A stretch of DNA of 64,000 nt from Hyphomicrobiales bacterium (lineage in GTDB: Bacteria; Pseudomonadota; Alphaproteobacteria; Rhizobiales; Rhizobiaceae), in the NCBI GenBank assembly GCA_900472605.1, contig UCJD01000012.1, positions 124,001-188,000 on the forward strand, in the 5' to 3' direction. A program made the position numbers and the translations under genes. This document shows, in pieces, positions 26,096-34,560 of the stretch. The notes beneath the pieces are model-generated. The model saw nothing but the letters and a program-made list of their open reading frames with translations, was not told where the DNA came from and searched no databases. The stretch's first letter is position 1, and each line of letters begins with the position of its first letter.

Positions 26096-27421
26096 ATGAC
26101 ACATCACTTCAGGAAATACATGTTGGCGGCGGCGTCGGTGATCGCGCTCGTCGGCGCGTCGCCTGCATTCGCCGCGACCGAGCTCACGGTGCAGCGCTTC
26201 TTCGGCGCCTGCGATGCCGATTGGGGCAAGAACACCGATGTCAGCAAGGCGGTCGGCGAGTGCGGTATCATCACCTCGCTGATCAACAAGTTCAACGCCG
26301 ACAATCCCGATGTGCATGTGACCGTGACGACGGTCGAATGGCCGGGCTATGACCAGCTCACTGCACAGTTCGCCGCTGGCGACCCGCCCGATATCGTCAC
26401 CATCCACCAGTCGGTGCTCGCTGATTACCAGAGCAAGGGCCTCATCATGCCGCTCGACGACGTGCTGAAGTCCGTCGGCGTCGCGCCCGCCGATTTCACT
26501 GATGCCAGCCTCGGCGGCGTGACAAAGGACGGCAAGATCTACGGCCTGCCGATCGACAATTGGACCATGCTCTACCACATCAACATGGACCTCTTCAAAA
26601 AGGCCGAACTCGTCAACGCTGACGGCACGCCGAAGCTGCCAACCAGCCCTGAGGAACTTCTGGCCCAGGCCAAGCAGTTCAAGGAAAAGACCGGCAAGCC
26701 CTATTTCGTTCAGAACCTCGCCAACGAGGTCGCGCTCTATACCCGCAATCTCTACACCTACCTCTTCCAGCAGGATTCCGCGTTCTTCGCAGATTCCAAG
26801 CAGGTGAAGATCAATACGCCCGAGGCCAAGAAGGTGCTCGAGATGTACAAGGCGATCTATGACAATGGCGATACGGTCAAGGATCTCGACTACGCCGCCA
26901 GCATCAATGCCTTCCTCGCGGGAGAAGGCGGCGTGCATCTGAACGGTACATGGGTAATCGGCGATTACAATGCCTCGTCCGAGACGGCGGGCACGGCACT
27001 CAACAAGGGCGGCTATGCCGTCTATCCCTATCCGCAGCTTTTTGCTGGAAAGAAGGCGCAGTATGCGGATGGCCACAGCTGGGCGGTTTCGACAAAGGAC
27101 CGTTCCGATGAGGAAAATGCCGCGATCGGCAAGTTCCTGAAGTTCTTCCACGACAATGATTTCGACTGGTCGCGTACCGGACACCTGCCGGCGGTCAAGT
27201 CCGTCCTCGACTCGAAGGAATTCAAGGCGCTGCCGCACCGCGACACGATCGCCTCGATCGCCACACTCGGCACCGCTTTGCCGTCGACCGTCCAGCGCCA
27301 ATTCGCCATCCAGGACATCATCGGCCAGGAAATGAGCGCGGCGATCACGGGCCAGAAGGACGTCGATGCAGCGCTTGCCGACATGGAGTCGCGCATCAAC
27401 GAACTGCTCGCCAACATCTAA
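26096..27421 (+). CDS. sugar ABC transporter substrate-binding protein (family 1)
   Basis: The 441-residue protein has a signal peptide (about 1-26, ending SPAFA) and a family-1 solute-binding fold (FAAGDPPDIVTIHQSVLADY and FLAGEGGVHLNGTWVIGDY). The mature N-terminus has two cysteines (GACDADWG and GECGII) that could form a disulfide. GAGGAGGAGAAGG is a strong ribosome site, which fits high expression. It supplies substrate to the permeases just upstream. A hairpin follows the stop. Confidence 0.9.
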   Translation: MTHHFRKYMLAAASVIALVGASPAFAATELTVQRFFGACDADWGKNTDVSKAVGECGIITSLINKFNADNPDVHVTVTTVEWPGYDQLTAQFAAGDPPDIVTIHQSVLADYQSKGLIMPLDDVLKSVGVAPADFTDASLGGVTKDGKIYGLPIDNWTMLYHINMDLFKKAELVNADGTPKLPTSPEELLAQAKQFKEKTGKPYFVQNLANEVALYTRNLYTYLFQQDSAFFADSKQVKINTPEAKKVLEMYKAIYDNGDTVKDLDYAASINAFLAGEGGVHLNGTWVIGDYNASSETAGTALNKGGYAVYPYPQLFAGKKAQYADGHSWAVSTKDRSDEENAAIGKFLKFFHDNDFDWSRTGHLPAVKSVLDSKEFKALPHRDTIASIATLGTALPSTVQRQFAIQDIIGQEMSAAITGQKDVDAALADMESRINELLANI

Positions 27422-27450
27422 GGCTCACTCTCTCCCGAGCCGAAGAGCAG

Positions 27451-27484
27451 ATGCCCGTCGCTGGTCTCGCGGCGGGCATTTTCA
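27451..27484 (+). terminator. terminator of the arabinoside transporter operon
   Basis: ATGCCCGTCGC pairs with GCGGCGGGCAT with one wobble pair around a 7-base loop, followed by TTTTC. It lies 29 bases after the binding-protein stop, before the convergent HAD gene. Confidence 0.65.
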
Positions 27485-27491
27485 ATTCCTG

Positions 27492-28190
27492 TTACCTGCC
27501 GAGGCCGACCTCGCCGTCCTCGTAGATCCGAACGCGGACGTCCTCGTAGGAATGAAGCGTCGGATGCGACGTTTCGAGATCGTGGTGCTGCGTTGCCGTG
27601 ATGACCAAGACATCGGAGCCTGCCGCTTCGCCAGCCAGGATACCGGCCTGCACATCTTCGAACACCAAGCATTCGCTCGGGCTGAAGCCCAGGCGCTCGG
27701 CGCCCAGGATGTAGCATTGCGGGTTCGGCTTGCCGATCTCCACGTCCTCGGCAGTCACGATGAATTTCGGGATTGGCAGGCCGGCCGCTTCCAGGCGCTT
27801 GTGCGCAAGCCGAAGTGGTGACGAGGTAACGATCGCCCAGCGGTCCGTCGGCAGCGCGGCCAGGAATGCCGCAGCACCAGGGAGCGCGAAAACGCCTTCC
27901 ACATCGTTGATCTCAGCTTCGGTGATCGCTGCGGCTTCCGCGACCGGATCGACGCCGGGCAGGTTCAGCTTGGCGATGGTATCGACGCCGCGCGCGCCGT
28001 GCATGGTCGGAAGAAATGCCTCGACATCCAGCCCCTGGCGCGCAGCCCATGCGCCCCAAACGCGCTCGGCGGCGAGCAGAGAGCTAAGGATCGTGCCGTC
28101 CATGTCGAAAAGGAAGGCGGAGTAGGGGCGGTCGAAGCAGGAAGGCGTGGTATCCGGCAATGGACGAGCTTTCTCATCTGTGACGGACAA
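27492..28190 (-). CDS. HAD superfamily sugar-phosphatase-like hydrolase
   Basis: The 232-residue protein has the HAD nucleophile motif FLFDMDGTI (D29, D31), a helical cap, IVTSSPLRL (motif II), and KPNPQCYILGAERLG with VFEDVQAG (motifs III and IV). This is the subclass that dephosphorylates sugar phosphates or phosphoglycolate. No ATG lies upstream of the catalytic motif; the start given is a TTG at 28190, with another TTG 30 bases inside as alternative. It converges on the arabinoside operon. The short SOS-box gene at 28289 lies upstream on the same strand and could be co-transcribed. Confidence 0.82.
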   Translation of the reverse strand: MSVTDEKARPLPDTTPSCFDRPYSAFLFDMDGTILSSLLAAERVWGAWAARQGLDVEAFLPTMHGARGVDTIAKLNLPGVDPVAEAAAITEAEINDVEGVFALPGAAAFLAALPTDRWAIVTSSPLRLAHKRLEAAGLPIPKFIVTAEDVEIGKPNPQCYILGAERLGFSPSECLVFEDVQAGILAGEAAGSDVLVITATQHHDLETSHPTLHSYEDVRVRIYEDGEVGLGR

Positions 28191-28288
28191 ACGTGCTCGC
28201 CCATCTTCGTTTCTCGCCAGCGGAGATACCTGATCCGCTTAGCTATTGAAACCGCCAGAAGGATAAAACTTGCCTCCCCAAGCCGGGA

Positions 28289-28456
28289 TCAGTGGAGGTC
28301 CAGGCTGAGCTGCTGCCCCTTGATCTTGGGTAGCGGCAGTCCGATCTCGATCTTGCCGAAGACGCGGCGGCGTCGTTCGGCATCGCGCTCCCGCTCCGCG
28401 CGTGACGCGGCCACGACCGCCAATGCGTTTGCTATGACTTCCTCAGTTCTTGTCAT
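28289..28456 (-). CDS. 55-residue protein behind a LexA box
   Basis: An ATG at 28456, preceded by GAGGTAA, opens a 55-codon frame (MTRTEEVIANALAVVAASRA at the N-terminus). A highly charged central helix (ERERDAERRRR) and a hydrophobic, Lys-rich tail (IEIGLPLPKIKG) follow. I do not recognise it. A GTTC-N7-GTTC motif lies 19 bases upstream of the start, the alphaproteobacterial SOS operator, so DNA-damage induction is likely. It is 98 bases upstream of the HAD gene. Confidence 0.65.
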   Translation of the reverse strand: MTRTEEVIANALAVVAASRAERERDAERRRRVFGKIEIGLPLPKIKGQQLSLDLH

Positions 28457-28474
28457 ACGCTTACCTCGCTATTT

Positions 28475-28489
28475 GTTCTTGTTATGTTC
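28475..28489. promoter_or_regulatory. LexA operator (SOS box) GTTC-N7-GTTC
   Basis: GTTC at 28475-28478 and GTTC at 28486-28489 are separated by exactly 7 bases, matching the direct-repeat LexA site of alphaproteobacteria. On the minus strand it reads GAAC-N7-GAAC just upstream of the 55-residue gene. Confidence 0.65.
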
Positions 28490-28586
28490 CATTTTTAGAA
28501 CAACGTCAAGAGCGGTTAGCTTTGGCGCGTTTTGCATGGGAATGGCTGTGGAGGCGCGTCAGGCGCCTTGCCGGGATTTATCGGGC

Positions 28587-30935
28587 TTATTGCTTGCCTT
28601 CGGGATGTGTCGCTTCCTTCAGGTCCGCCAGCCCACGGTATCCATCCTTGCTGCCGACTGCGGCGGCCGCATTGAAGATGCGCTCGGCATCTCCGTACAT
28701 TTGCAGGTTCATGTAGCTGTAGCCCCTGAGCACCATCAGGTCGATGCGCTCCTGCTGCAGCTGCGCGCGCTGATCAAGGTAGACCAGTGCTTCGCGGTAA
28801 CGCTTGGCGGTAAAGGCAGCAAGCGCTCGGTCGGCAAGGATGGAAACCTGCAGTTCCGCGGCCCGCTGGCGGGTTTGTGGCGCCTTTGTTGCCGCGACGG
28901 CCGCATTGTTGGACAGACCGGCGCGCAGATAGGCCAAACTCTGGCCATATGCCGCGTCCTCGCGAACCTTGCGGGTCGGGCTGGCAAGCGCGGCCTCGAA
29001 GGCTTCCACGGCCTCCATCGGCCGGTTCAGATCCATCAGGCACCAGCCACGGGTCAGCGCGCTTTGAGGATCGAGCAGGCGGGCGTCAATGGTCGTCGCG
29101 CAACCGCGTGCCTGTCGTCCTCCGCGCGCGGCGGGGGCAGGCTGGGTCGCTTGCTGCATCGGGCGCCGGGCTGGAGCGGCTGTAGCAACCACCGGAGCGG
29201 GCTCGGCGATCACTTGCGGTTGGTAGGTTTGCGCCTGCGGCGCCTGAATCTGTTGCGGCTGCATCTGCTGAAGTTGCGGAGCCTGACCGGGTCCGGGAAG
29301 AGGGGCCTGCGCCGGCGGCGTCAATGCCGAGGTCTCGCCGAGCTGGGCGATGCGCGCCGAGCGCCCTGCCCAGAGGCGCTGCACTTCTGCGACGCCCCTT
29401 CTGTCGTTCAGCTGTTCGCGCGTAATGACCAGGCCGTATGCAGAGGGCTCGTCATCCGGCTTCCAGCGCAACGCCGTTTCAAACCAGCGCGCCGCTGTCT
29501 GTGGCTGATTGAGCGAGCGGGCGTACCAGCCGAACTGCTGCGCTGTCGGTACGTATTTCTGCGCGATGATCTCGGCTGCTATACGGCTCAGAACGTCCTC
29601 GGGAATATTCGCCGGCGGCTGCAGGGCCATCAGATTGGCTGTGGCGGCCAGATAGGTCGCGGTCGCATCCTTTGAATCGCCGCGCCACTTGTACATGATG
29701 TCTTCCGCTTCCTGCTCCTTCTTTTCCGCGATCAGAGCCAGCGCCAGGCCTTGCGAAGCGCTGGCGGAATCTTCCTTCGTGCGTGCGGCGCGGAACCACT
29801 TTTCCGCATCGGCGTAGTTCTCGCGGCGCAGGTGATACCAGCCCAATAGCAGATTGTCGGAAGCAAGCCCCTGTGTCTCCGCCAGACGCTGCACCAGCGT
29901 CAGGTAATCGGGCGAGACGGCGAGGTCAGGATTGGCGTTGCCGGCGGCGACGAAATTGCGCGCGAGGTCGTTGCGGATGCCGTCGAATTCGCGACCGCCG
30001 TTTCCATCCGGCCGCTCAAGCCCCAGCAGAACCTGCATCGGCGCATAAGGCAGCAAGGCAGACGCCTTCTGTACCGTGGCCAAGCGCTCCTGCGGGTTGG
30101 TGCAGGCCTTCAGAATGTAGGTGTAGGCATCCTGTGCCCGTTGCATGCGGTCGGTACGGGCAAACGCTTCCGCCACGCGCCACAGCACATCGATGTCCGC
30201 GCAAGTGAGCAAGCTCGGCGCCGCCGCGCCGATCTGCACGACGGTCGTATATTGCTTCAAGTCGGAGGCGTTCACCAGGCGTGCCCGTGCCTCTGCCACA
30301 TCCAACCGGTCGAGCAGGTCAGACGGAGGTTGCCAGCCGGCTTCGGCTCCCTGCCGGTCTGCGATCGCCTTGCGAAGCTCGGCGTAACGGCCCTCGGAAT
30401 AAAGCTGCCACATGGCCTCAAGTTGCTTGTCGCCACTCTGGGGAACGGCGAGCGGATCAGCCGGCGGCACCCAGTTCGGATAGAGCGCTTGAAGACGCGA
30501 GATCTCGGCCTGCAATCTGGCCTTGTCGCCGCGGCTCGCGAAATAGCGAAGCGCGCTCTCATCAACCTTCGGCGCGGTAGGTTCGGTGCCCGACGATGCT
30601 GGAGCCGGTCTCTGCGCTGCCGGTTGTTGCGGCTGCGCCTGGGCGACAGCGTCTGGCTGCGGCGCGGCCGTATCGCCTTGCGGCTGCGCGTTGAGCGAGG
30701 CTTGGGCGCCTGCCGTTGCCTGTATCTGCTCGGCGATCGACTGCATGTCGGCGGCAGGCCGCTTAGCCGCGCCGTCGGGGCCGCTGATCCGTCCCATCAG
30801 CATCAACTGGGGTGTTGCCGCGGGCTCGTTAAGGCCCAACATATCCTGGATGGCGGCGCGGTCCTTCAGGGCGGTGACAAGACCTGCCACCACCACTGCG
30901 ACCGACACTGCGACAAGCGAGGATTTCAAAGGCAC
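28587..30935 (-). CDS. bcsK: cellulose operon TPR protein, BcsK-like (no C-terminal barrel)
   Basis: The 782-residue protein has one N-terminal membrane helix or uncleaved signal (about 5-23) and a Gln/Pro/Ala-rich stretch. Many TPR-like helical pairs follow (for example GWYHLRRENYADAEKWFRAA and SLNQPQTAARWFETALRWKP), then a second Pro/Gln-rich linker (about 545-590) and final TPRs. E. coli BcsC is about 1157 residues and ends in a 16-strand outer-membrane barrel; that barrel is absent here. Rhizobial type III cellulose operons carry such a TPR protein, called BcsK. It overlaps the bcsZ end by 10 bases and closes the operon. It likely scaffolds glucan transit in the periplasm. Confidence 0.8.
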   Translation of the reverse strand: MPLKSSLVAVSVAVVVAGLVTALKDRAAIQDMLGLNEPAATPQLMLMGRISGPDGAAKRPAADMQSIAEQIQATAGAQASLNAQPQGDTAAPQPDAVAQAQPQQPAAQRPAPASSGTEPTAPKVDESALRYFASRGDKARLQAEISRLQALYPNWVPPADPLAVPQSGDKQLEAMWQLYSEGRYAELRKAIADRQGAEAGWQPPSDLLDRLDVAEARARLVNASDLKQYTTVVQIGAAAPSLLTCADIDVLWRVAEAFARTDRMQRAQDAYTYILKACTNPQERLATVQKASALLPYAPMQVLLGLERPDGNGGREFDGIRNDLARNFVAAGNANPDLAVSPDYLTLVQRLAETQGLASDNLLLGWYHLRRENYADAEKWFRAARTKEDSASASQGLALALIAEKKEQEAEDIMYKWRGDSKDATATYLAATANLMALQPPANIPEDVLSRIAAEIIAQKYVPTAQQFGWYARSLNQPQTAARWFETALRWKPDDEPSAYGLVITREQLNDRRGVAEVQRLWAGRSARIAQLGETSALTPPAQAPLPGPGQAPQLQQMQPQQIQAPQAQTYQPQVIAEPAPVVATAAPARRPMQQATQPAPAARGGRQARGCATTIDARLLDPQSALTRGWCLMDLNRPMEAVEAFEAALASPTRKVREDAAYGQSLAYLRAGLSNNAAVAATKAPQTRQRAAELQVSILADRALAAFTAKRYREALVYLDQRAQLQQERIDLMVLRGYSYMNLQMYGDAERIFNAAAAVGSKDGYRGLADLKEATHPEGKQ

Positions 30936-31978
30936 TCTGGATGTTTCTCCGCGACGAAGGCCAACCCCAGGAGCTGAAGGGTCGATGGATAATAAAGCGA
31001 TGGCGCGAACTGCCGGGACGACGCAGGCAGCTTCGTTCCTTGTGTTACACAGGCCACAACATCGTTAACAATTCTATAACCAGCGTCGCCGAGCGATTGC
31101 TTCGGCCGGCCCGCCTTCAAGTCTATCGTCGCCGGGGTCCCATCGCCCGTGGTCATTCCAGCTGTCAATCTTAAGAGCAATTCCTTGTCCGAAACTCCCG
31201 CCCGGGCGAGATATAGCGGGATGCGAATGGCATTGTAGCCGAACTCTGCATCGAACCCGTCGGCCGGTTGCGGCTGGCGGTGAAGGCTCACCCAGTCGGC
31301 CGGCAGCTTGCGTGGTCCGAACTGCATGGAACGAAGCAACGCCAATCCGTCCTCTGTCAGCGCATTCCACGCATCGGACGGGGCAAGCAGAGCCATGACG
31401 GGAATGGCCTCGTAAATCCAATAGGACAGATTGATGACCGGGCCATCCTTGCGGCCGGGAGCATTGAAACCCTCTACGCCGGGAAGCAGGATTGTACGTC
31501 CACCCGATTTGACGACGGCGTTGGCCAGAAGCGCATTTGCGATTTTGGCAGCGGCTTCGAGATAGTCGTTGTTCTTCCAAGCCGAGCCCGCCAGCGCCAA
31601 GGCGTAAGCGATGAGCATGTCGCCATCGGATGCGTTGTTGGCATCGGTCACATGCGGCTTGGCCGACGGGTCCCACTTCCATACGGCAAGCCCATCGTCG
31701 CGCAACAGCAACTCGGTCCGGGTAAAGTACCAGATCTGCTCGAAGTCGGCCTGGTCGTTGGCGAGATAGGCGAGCCACAAGCCGTAGCCCTGTCCCTCGC
31801 TGTGGCTGATATTGCCGTTGGCGTTGTCGATGATCCGACCGCTGGGGTCGAGGAACTTCGCCTTATAGGCGCTCCACGACGCCGCATCGATCCTCGCTGT
31901 CTGGGCGCAGGCAGGCTGCTGCAATCCAAGCAGCGATGCGAGCGCCACTGCCAGCATTATCGTCAGCCATTCCTTCAT
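30926..31978 (-). CDS. bcsZ: periplasmic endo-1,4-beta-glucanase (GH8)
   Basis: The 350-residue protein has a signal peptide (about 1-25, ending CAQ) and a GH8 (alpha/alpha)6 fold. The proton donor is E61 in SHSEGQGYG, and NNASDGDMLIAYAL (about 114-127) is the conserved SDGD region. BcsZ trims cellulose during export and is called CelC in Agrobacterium. The ATG overlaps the bcsB stop (ATGA). Confidence 0.92.
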   Translation of the reverse strand: MKEWLTIMLAVALASLLGLQQPACAQTARIDAASWSAYKAKFLDPSGRIIDNANGNISHSEGQGYGLWLAYLANDQADFEQIWYFTRTELLLRDDGLAVWKWDPSAKPHVTDANNASDGDMLIAYALALAGSAWKNNDYLEAAAKIANALLANAVVKSGGRTILLPGVEGFNAPGRKDGPVINLSYWIYEAIPVMALLAPSDAWNALTEDGLALLRSMQFGPRKLPADWVSLHRQPQPADGFDAEFGYNAIRIPLYLARAGVSDKELLLRLTAGMTTGDGTPATIDLKAGRPKQSLGDAGYRIVNDVVACVTQGTKLPASSRQFAPSLYYPSTLQLLGLAFVAEKHPECL

Positions 31979-34560
31979 TCGCGACGGCCCAGTCTTGAGA
32001 GCATGCCGGCCGTGGCAACGCCGATCAGCAGCGACAGCACGACGAGCAGCACCGCGTAGGACAGCACATTGGTCGAGAGCCAGTTTGCCGCGATCAGTCG
32101 ATAGTTTGCAAACGTCCAGCTCTCCGTCGCGATGAAGTCGAAACGGCTGACCGGCACGGTATCGATCTTGCCGGTCGCAGCCGAATAGGTCGTCACGTGC
32201 CCCTCGATCTCTGGCCAGTTCAGCTGCGCTGTCATGGCGTCTGCGCCTTCTCTGAGGTCTTTTGCGGATGGGGCCGTCACGATCGTCCAGGTCCCGTTGC
32301 CGGCTGTATTCGCGCCTTGTGCGATCATAAAACTGTTGGTGTTTGAAGGCGTGAACACCTGCTCGGCGCCGGGCACGAATTGCAACGTGCTCAGCGAGAT
32401 ATCGAAGTTGCGTCGCAGCCATTCCTGGAAAGAGGTGATCTGACCCTGCCAGACGCCGCCACTGACCTTGGAACGCCATTCGTCAAACATCACGTTGGTT
32501 TCGCTGGGCGTCGTCTGCGTTGCGGCAAGTGGTCTCCAGGTCGCCTGGCTGGTTGTCGCGATATTGAGCTGCGAGAGCACCGCCTGCGGCATTTGCGATA
32601 TGGAGCCGACGAATATGGCGTCGCGTTCGCCGATCGCGCCCGGCGACGCGGCAGGCTCGACGTCGATCGGCCGGCCGGCCATCAAGGCCATCTGGCCGAG
32701 CAAGGTCGCGGTGGCAGACAGCGTATCGGCATCCACGCGGTCGATAAAGAGCGGTGTGGGAGCGGCGGCGCGGCTATAGGGATAGCCTGTTCCCGCAAGC
32801 GCCGCGAGATTGGGACGCTGGCCGACCCGGGCGAAGTCAGGCATGTGAAACTCGCTGGTGTCGAACAGCGCGAAACGTGGCCCGGCGCCAGCCGCCGTTC
32901 CCGGCACGCACACATTGTCCTCGTCCGTCTGCAGGATCGTTTCGATCGATACCGAGTTCAAGCCGGGCTTGAAGTGGCGCATCGTCACGCGAATAGGCAA
33001 GTGACGATAGATGCCGCCGCCTCTCGTGGTGATCGGCAGCGTCGAGGCGATGTTGCCGTTGACGTAGACGTCGATGTGGCTGCCCGGCAGCACATTCTGC
33101 GTATAGGCGGCGTCGAGCAAAACGGTCGCCTCGCCATAGGCATTGGCGTAGAAATCTGCGGGCACCGCGATATTGAAGGTTGTGCGGAAGCGGCGGCCCG
33201 AAAACTCGGTCGATTTCACACCCAGCTGGGAGAAGGCGATCGTCTTGTCGGCAAAGATCAGTGGTGCATCGGGCGCGGTCCACCGCTGCGTGGCGAGTGC
33301 GTCACGGCGCACCGTTACAGCGCGGTCAGTGGTCGAGACGATGGTCTCGATCGCTGTGGAAATCGCCGGCCACGAGGGACCAGTGATCAGGAGCACGGTC
33401 TGGCCGGAGCGCGGATCAGTCGCGAAGGTTGCGAGCGGCGCCGTCTGCGCGGCGGCCGGCACGGCAAACAGCGGCTGCAGTTCGCTGGGGGTGCCTACCA
33501 CTACCGTCATCCGCCCCGGCGACGAGGGAGGCAGGGAGCCGCTCGTGAACGACATTGTCTGGTTCGGCATGCCGCTCAGGATCGAGAGGCCTTGCACGAG
33601 CCTCAGCAACGGCTTCGTGGTTCCCGGTTGCTCAAGCCCGGGCACGACGAAATTAAATGCCGTCTGGCCCGCGCCATCGACGCCGATGGCCCGAATGGCG
33701 TCGGTACTGGAGAACTTGGCGGCCTCCTCGCCGACGAACGTCAGATAGGTCTGTGCCGGGTCGATGTCGGACCAGAGCTCATAGGTAGACTGCACACTAC
33801 AATCTGTGCGATGGCGCTGCACCGCTTCGATCGTCAACAGGTTCGCGCCTGGCTGCAAGAGGCGCGGCGGCACGCTGAAGGACACGGTCGACGAGCCATC
33901 TGGCGAGCCAACCGGTTGCTCTCCGATGACCCTGTTATTGAGCAGGACGGTGAACTTCGAGCTCTCGGGCGCAACCACGATTGCATTCTGGTAGCTGAAG
34001 TTGAAGGTCGCCTGCGCCGCCGCCTGCTCCGGCGTTAGATACACCGACCATGACCTGCGATCATACTCGCCGTCCAGCCCGAGCTTTGCGAAAGGTACGA
34101 CGTAGCGGCGCGATGTGCCGGGTGGCAGGGCGGCGGAAGCCGCGGCTGCCGCCGATGCGGATGGCGTCGGTCGCGCGGAGCGAGCTCCCGTCTGCGCTGC
34201 GGGCGAAGGCGGTGATGCTGGCCCCGGCTGCGCGGTTGGGGCTTCCGCTTGGACAGGCGAAGATATCGACTGTTGCGCAGTTGGCGTTGTGGGGCTGATG
34301 GCGAAAGGTTGGAGAGGCGTAACCGCCGTGGGCGGGGCGGCAGGTGCGGGCGTTGCGGGTGGCTGGGTAGCAACCGCCGGCGCGGGCGAAGACGTTTCGG
34401 TGGGAGGGGAAGCCGGTGGGGTCGCCGGAAGCGTCAGACGTGGGACGACGGACATTGTTTCCGGCGGCCGTTCACCCGACATGTCGAAGGGCGACGTCTG
34501 CGCATAGGCGAGCGCCGAGGCGGCAAGCAGGAAACTGAGGGATGTGGCGATCCTGCGCAT
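31975..34560 (-). CDS. bcsB: cellulose synthase regulatory subunit
   Basis: The 861-residue protein has a signal peptide (about 1-22) and an unusually long Pro/Ala/Thr/Ser-rich region (about 28-135). Alternating carbohydrate-binding and flavodoxin-like domains follow, then a C-terminal membrane anchor (LSYAVLLVVLSLLIGVATAG near 835-855) that packs against BcsA. E. coli BcsB is about 779 residues; the low-complexity N-terminus explains the surplus. Its ATG overlaps the bcsA stop (TGATG). Confidence 0.92.
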   Translation of the reverse strand: MRRIATSLSFLLAASALAYAQTSPFDMSGERPPETMSVVPRLTLPATPPASPPTETSSPAPAVATQPPATPAPAAPPTAVTPLQPFAISPTTPTAQQSISSPVQAEAPTAQPGPASPPSPAAQTGARSARPTPSASAAAAASAALPPGTSRRYVVPFAKLGLDGEYDRRSWSVYLTPEQAAAQATFNFSYQNAIVVAPESSKFTVLLNNRVIGEQPVGSPDGSSTVSFSVPPRLLQPGANLLTIEAVQRHRTDCSVQSTYELWSDIDPAQTYLTFVGEEAAKFSSTDAIRAIGVDGAGQTAFNFVVPGLEQPGTTKPLLRLVQGLSILSGMPNQTMSFTSGSLPPSSPGRMTVVVGTPSELQPLFAVPAAAQTAPLATFATDPRSGQTVLLITGPSWPAISTAIETIVSTTDRAVTVRRDALATQRWTAPDAPLIFADKTIAFSQLGVKSTEFSGRRFRTTFNIAVPADFYANAYGEATVLLDAAYTQNVLPGSHIDVYVNGNIASTLPITTRGGGIYRHLPIRVTMRHFKPGLNSVSIETILQTDEDNVCVPGTAAGAGPRFALFDTSEFHMPDFARVGQRPNLAALAGTGYPYSRAAAPTPLFIDRVDADTLSATATLLGQMALMAGRPIDVEPAASPGAIGERDAIFVGSISQMPQAVLSQLNIATTSQATWRPLAATQTTPSETNVMFDEWRSKVSGGVWQGQITSFQEWLRRNFDISLSTLQFVPGAEQVFTPSNTNSFMIAQGANTAGNGTWTIVTAPSAKDLREGADAMTAQLNWPEIEGHVTTYSAATGKIDTVPVSRFDFIATESWTFANYRLIAANWLSTNVLSYAVLLVVLSLLIGVATAGMLSRLGRRE

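Noticed and set aside
32380..34038. 552-codon open frame antisense to bcsB
   Set aside because: Composition is Arg/Gly/His-rich with no domain, and bcsB is certain from operon context.
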